Assembly: GCA_964389475.1 (NCBI GenBank)
Contig: CAYMFD010000136.1
Location: 1-8,422 of the forward strand
Source of the DNA: CAYMFD01 sp964389475
GTDB taxonomy: Bacteria > Bacteroidota > Bacteroidia > Chitinophagales > Saprospiraceae
Direction of reading: 5' to 3'
DNA length: 8,422 nucleotides
Shown here one piece after another: positions 5,281 to 8,422 of the stretch. How positions within the stretch are numbered: position 1 is the stretch's first letter; each line of letters opens with the position of its first letter. Under the pieces are notes generated by a model, which was given only the letters and a program-made list of their open reading frames with translations, had not been told where the DNA came from and did not search any database. The translations under genes and the position numbers were made by a program.

Positions 5281-6654
5281 ATGGGAGCACAGCAAGTTTT
5301 GTTTACAGTATTATTGGCCTTCACGGCCTGGTTTAGTGGTCGCCAGTTTATCAAGATTAAGAGGAATATTTTCTTAGCTGAGGATGAAGAAATTAGTGGC
5401 GATGTAGCACAGCGGATCAAGAACGTACTGCTCATAGCCTTTGGGCAGAAGAAGATGTTTAAGCGGTGGATACCAGCTGTACTGCACTTCTTTATTTATG
5501 CGGCATTCGTGATTACACAGATAGAGCTGATTGAGATCGTTGTGGACGGGATATTCGGCCAGCATCGGTTTTTTGCCCAGGCGCTTGGTGGTTTCTACAC
5601 TTTCGTGATTAGCAGCATAGAGGTGCTGACCGTATTGGCACTTGTGGGGACCATCGTGTTTTTAGCTAGGCGAAACCTGCTCAAGATTCCCCGCTTAATG
5701 AAAGACGAGATGACGGGCTGGCCCAAGCTAGACGCTAACCTCATTCTCGTCGGAGAGTTGCTATTGATAACGGGTATTATCTGTATGAATGGTGCTGACG
5801 TCGTACTCCAGAATATGGGTAACGAGCATTACCCGCAGACGGGCAACTTTGCAGTAAGCTCATGGCTAGGACCTGCGCTTTTCGGTGGACTGAGTGAGTC
5901 TGGTGCCATTGCAGTAGAGCGATTTGGGTGGTGGCTACACATCGTTACCGTCTTTGCCTTCTTGTGCTACCTGCCATTCTCCAAGCACTTGCACATCATA
6001 TTTGCCTTCCCTAATGTCTACTACAGTAAGCTCACGTCTAGAGGCGAGATGCCCAATATGCCGGATGTCATGATGGAGGTCAAGTCGATGATGGGCCTCA
6101 TACCTGAGGACCAGGTACCGATGTCAGACGAGCTGCCAGAGTTTGGTGCCAAGGATATATTTGGCCTCAGTTGGAAAAACGTCTTAGACAGTTACAGCTG
6201 TACAGAGTGTGGTCGTTGTACCGATGTCTGCCCGGCTAATATTACGGGCAAAAAGCTGTCACCACGTAAGGTCTTGATGGACATCAGAGATAGGGCGACG
6301 GAGATCGGTAATAATATTGACTCAGGCAATGTAGACTTTATCGCAGAGGACAAAAGAGGCGAAGGCGTTGTCTTGTCAGGAGATAACTATGATGACGGCA
6401 AATCGTTATTCGACTATATCAGTCGCGAAGAGTTACACGCCTGTACGACCTGCAACGCTTGTGTAGAGGCCTGCCCAGTTACCATCGATCCGCTGGAGCC
6501 GATACTCAAGCTACGTCGCTATGAGATACTGACCGAGGCAGCTGGCCCAGCTGACTGGACGCCGATGTTTACCTCCCTTGAGAATGGTGGTAGTGTATGG
6601 CAGATACCTGATGCCCGAGACGCATGGACTAGTCAACTCAACGATGTCGACTAA
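5281..6654 (+). CDS. Membrane Fe-S oxidoreductase: NarI-like domain plus 2x[4Fe-4S] ferredoxin domain
   Basis: A 457-residue inner-membrane protein. The first half has about five membrane segments (roughly residues 5-22, 63-90, 103-130, 152-172 and 216-242) with histidines placed as in the NarI/DsrM cytochrome b family: His69, His220, His236 and His238. These are likely haem b ligands, though ligation is inferred. The cytoplasmic second half carries two [4Fe-4S] ferredoxin motifs: CTECGRCTDVCP (Cys307, 310, 313, 317) and CTTCNACVEACP (Cys388, 391, 394, 398), as in HdrC, GlpC and DsrK. It probably passes electrons between the menaquinone pool and the CCG-domain protein encoded at 7632-8405. 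The ATG at 5281 directly precedes the first membrane segment; no Shine-Dalgarno is seen. Its last 11 bases overlap the start of the DUF1028 gene. The physiological donor (an electron-transfer flavoprotein, a disulfide or another) cannot be told from the sequence. Confidence 0.92.
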   Translation: MGAQQVLFTVLLAFTAWFSGRQFIKIKRNIFLAEDEEISGDVAQRIKNVLLIAFGQKKMFKRWIPAVLHFFIYAAFVITQIELIEIVVDGIFGQHRFFAQALGGFYTFVISSIEVLTVLALVGTIVFLARRNLLKIPRLMKDEMTGWPKLDANLILVGELLLITGIICMNGADVVLQNMGNEHYPQTGNFAVSSWLGPALFGGLSESGAIAVERFGWWLHIVTVFAFLCYLPFSKHLHIIFAFPNVYYSKLTSRGEMPNMPDVMMEVKSMMGLIPEDQVPMSDELPEFGAKDIFGLSWKNVLDSYSCTECGRCTDVCPANITGKKLSPRKVLMDIRDRATEIGNNIDSGNVDFIAEDKRGEGVVLSGDNYDDGKSLFDYISREELHACTTCNACVEACPVTIDPLEPILKLRRYEILTEAAGPADWTPMFTSLENGGSVWQIPDARDAWTSQLNDVD

Positions 6655-7627
6655 GTTACTATACATACTCACGGTACTGTTAACGGTGCAAGCAGCTAGC
6701 CTAGCGCAGCACACATTCAGCATCGTTGCCATCGATCCCGTCACGCTTGACATGGGTAGTGCCGGTGCGACGTGCCTAGGAGGTCCATCGCCAGACGACG
6801 GTGCCTTTGTGATTGCAGACGTCCTCAAGGGAAGTGGTGTTATAAATAGTCAGTCTTTTTACCTGAGAGGTAACCAACTCAATGCTCGCCGCCAGTTACA
6901 AGAGGGTAGCGATGCGCAAGAGATCATAACATGGCTCAGCCAACCTTCTAATGATGTCACCAGAGACCCGTCCGTCAGACAATATGGTGCCGTTACGGTC
7001 GATAGCGATGGTAACATTGTGGCTGATGCTTTCACAGGCAGCAATTGCTTTGGCTATGCTGGGCATATCGTCGGGGACTACTACGCCATCCAAGGTAATA
7101 TACTCCTCGGCAGAGAGATCATCGATAGTATGGAGGTACGCTTCCTACGTGCAGAGGGGCAGGGTCTAGCGGCCCAGTTGATGGCAGCTATGCAGGGTGC
7201 CAATGTGCCAGGCGCAGATACACGCTGCCTCAGCGATGGGGTTAGTTCGCTGAGTGCTTATATCACCGTCTACAATTCGATAGACAATTCTCTGGCACCA
7301 TCGCTTGAGATCATCGTGCCGCAGACACCAGCAGGCATTGACCCAATAGACCGACTGCAGGAATTGTACGACCTACGGGTAGGTACCGAAGAGTCCACAC
7401 TAGAGCAATCTGCAGATATCTACCCCAATCCTGCTACTCACGAGATCACCATTCTCACCAGCGTAGACGCCGTCAATGTCGCTGTGTATGATATACGTGG
7501 TAACCTAGTGATCGAACAGCACCCATCAGAGGGAGCGATAGACGTGACGGACCTGCCTACTGGGTGTTACATCGTGCGGCTGCAAACCGACAAAACCTCA
7601 ATCGCAAGAAGATTTTTAAAAATATAG
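6644..7627 (+). CDS. Secreted DUF1028 protein with C-terminal T9SS sorting domain
   Basis: A 327-residue exported protein. Residues 1-21 form a Sec signal peptide (LLYILTVLLTVQAASLA, cleavage near LAQ/H). Residues 23-247 match the DUF1028 family: it opens with HTFSIVAIDPVT and contains VRQYGAVTVDSDGNIVADAFTG (112-132), YYAIQGNILLG (146-156) and a helix DRLQELYDLRVG at the end. The family is related to the Ntn-hydrolase fold; its reaction is not established. Residues about 252-327 form a type A T9SS sorting domain (DIYPNPATHEITI, VAVYDIRGN, TGCYIVRLQT, RRFLKI at the end), so the protein is exported through the outer membrane by T9SS. The longer in-frame reading from 6578 is rejected because its extra residues lie within the preceding gene and block the signal peptide. 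The ATG lies inside the previous gene (11-nt overlap), suggesting translational coupling, and the next gene starts 4 nt after its stop. Confidence 0.93.
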   Translation: MSTKLLYILTVLLTVQAASLAQHTFSIVAIDPVTLDMGSAGATCLGGPSPDDGAFVIADVLKGSGVINSQSFYLRGNQLNARRQLQEGSDAQEIITWLSQPSNDVTRDPSVRQYGAVTVDSDGNIVADAFTGSNCFGYAGHIVGDYYAIQGNILLGREIIDSMEVRFLRAEGQGLAAQLMAAMQGANVPGADTRCLSDGVSSLSAYITVYNSIDNSLAPSLEIIVPQTPAGIDPIDRLQELYDLRVGTEESTLEQSADIYPNPATHEITILTSVDAVNVAVYDIRGNLVIEQHPSEGAIDVTDLPTGCYIVRLQTDKTSIARRFLKI

Positions 7628-7631
7628 AGCT

Positions 7632-8405
7632 ATGCAAGTAAGAAGAATGTCAGAAGTAATGGCAGCGGGTGACCAAGTAGACGTCCTTTTTTGGGTTGGT
7701 TGCGCTGGTAGCTATGATGCACGAGCTCAGAAGGTAACCGTGGCCATGTGCAAGTTACTCGATAAGGCCGGAGTCTCGTTTGCCATACTAGGTGATGAGG
7801 AAGCCTGCACAGGTGATCCAGCAAGGAGGGCCGGTAATGAGTTCCTCTTTCAGATGATGGCTCTGCAGAATATCGAGACCCTCAACGCCTACGAGATCAA
7901 GAAGATTGTGACGGCCTGCCCACACTGTTTTAATACCATCAAAAATGAGTACCCTGCACTAGGCGGTGACTACGAGGTGGTACACCATACTCAACTCATC
8001 CAAGACCTCCTCAACAGCGGGCAGCTCAAGGTAGAGGGCGGCGCCTATAAAGGCAAGCGCATTACTTACCACGACAGTTGCTACCTAGGTCGAGTCAATG
8101 GCGAGTATGAGGCACCACGTAAGGCGCTTGCTGCCCTAGAGGCTGACCTCGTAGAGATGAAGCGTTGCAAGACCAATGGACTGTGCTGTGGTGCCGGTGG
8201 AGCTCAGATGTTTAAGGAGGACGAGCCTGGCGATAAGCGTATTAACATCGAGCGAGTCGAGGAGGCTCTTGAGACGGGAGCATCGATCGTAGCGGCTAAC
8301 TGTCCCTTCTGCCTGACGATGATGAAGGACGGCGTCACTGCTGCTAACAAGGAAGATCAAGTGATGGTACTTGACATCAGCGAGATGATTGTACAAGGTT
8401 TTTAA
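7632..8405 (+). CDS. HdrB/GlpC-type Fe-S protein with two CCG domains
   Basis: A 257-residue soluble protein with two cysteine-rich CCG (DUF224) modules, as in heterodisulfide reductase HdrB/HdrD, glycolate oxidase GlcF and DsrK. Module one has Cys24 (WVGCAGSYD), Cys59 in EEACTGDPARR and Cys96/Cys99 (ACPHC). Its middle element has a single cysteine (ACTG) instead of the paired CCG. Module two is complete: Cys150 (HDSCYLG), Cys185-186 in LCCGAGG and Cys224/Cys227 (NCPFC). In HdrB, paired CCG modules hold noncubane [4Fe-4S] clusters; here at least the second module could bind one, which is inference. It is the natural partner of the membrane Fe-S protein encoded at 5281-6654, from which it is separated only by the DUF1028 gene. 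No signal peptide is present, so it acts at the cytoplasmic face. ATG 7632 has no good Shine-Dalgarno and is probably coupled to the stop 4 nt upstream. No terminator is seen in the last 17 bases of the window. Confidence 0.93.
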   Translation: MQVRRMSEVMAAGDQVDVLFWVGCAGSYDARAQKVTVAMCKLLDKAGVSFAILGDEEACTGDPARRAGNEFLFQMMALQNIETLNAYEIKKIVTACPHCFNTIKNEYPALGGDYEVVHHTQLIQDLLNSGQLKVEGGAYKGKRITYHDSCYLGRVNGEYEAPRKALAALEADLVEMKRCKTNGLCCGAGGAQMFKEDEPGDKRINIERVEEALETGASIVAANCPFCLTMMKDGVTAANKEDQVMVLDISEMIVQGF

Positions 8406-8422
8406 AGCATTTAGCGCCTAGA

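Noticed and set aside
6578..6643. Longer DUF1028 reading starting at 6578
   Set aside because: The extra 22 residues overlap the preceding Fe-S gene and would displace the signal peptide from the N-terminus.

Overview
The window looks like a chromosomal segment from a member of the phylum Bacteroidota, perhaps a Saprospiria-like lineage given the moderate GC and heavy use of CTA leucine codons; the class-level guess is inference. The phylum call rests on four things: a C-terminal type IX secretion (T9SS) sorting domain, a DUF6089/PorG-like outer-membrane barrel, promoter elements of the Bacteroidota TAnnTTTG type, and weak or absent Shine-Dalgarno sequences. No mobile element, phage gene or CRISPR array is visible.

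Layout: (1) 43-318, two tRNA genes, Lys(TTT) and Arg(TCG), each followed by a strong hairpin. (2) 422-2521, two minus-strand genes: a 101-aa dimeric alpha/beta-barrel (ABM-like) protein, and upstream of it a 557-aa secreted subtilisin-family (S8) protease with its own intrinsic terminator at 783-821. (3) 2522-2741, a divergent promoter region. (4) 2742-4397, a plus-strand pair, 3 bp apart: a DUF6089/PorG-like outer-membrane beta-barrel and a YbfF-type alpha/beta hydrolase. (5) 4398-4646, a gene-free convergent gap holding several small hairpins. (6) 4647-5147, a minus-strand PyrR-like phosphoribosyltransferase. (7) 5281-8405, a tight plus-strand run of three genes: a membrane cytochrome-b-like/ferredoxin protein, a secreted DUF1028 protein with a T9SS sorting domain, and a two-CCG-domain HdrB-like Fe-S protein.

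The third gene run is the most interesting part. Its outer two genes together reproduce the domain order NarI-like membrane domain, two [4Fe-4S] clusters, then two CCG cysteine domains, known from DsrMK/HdrDE-type and EtfAB:menaquinone oxidoreductase-type complexes. They probably form one quinone-linked electron-transfer complex at the inner membrane. Between them, with an 11-nt overlap upstream and a 4-nt gap downstream, sits an exported DUF1028 protein that looks unrelated to redox chemistry.

Two starts were moved inward from the longest open frames: the DUF6089 gene to 2742, because the longer TTG start lies inside a promoter, and the DUF1028 gene to 6644, where a clean signal peptide begins.
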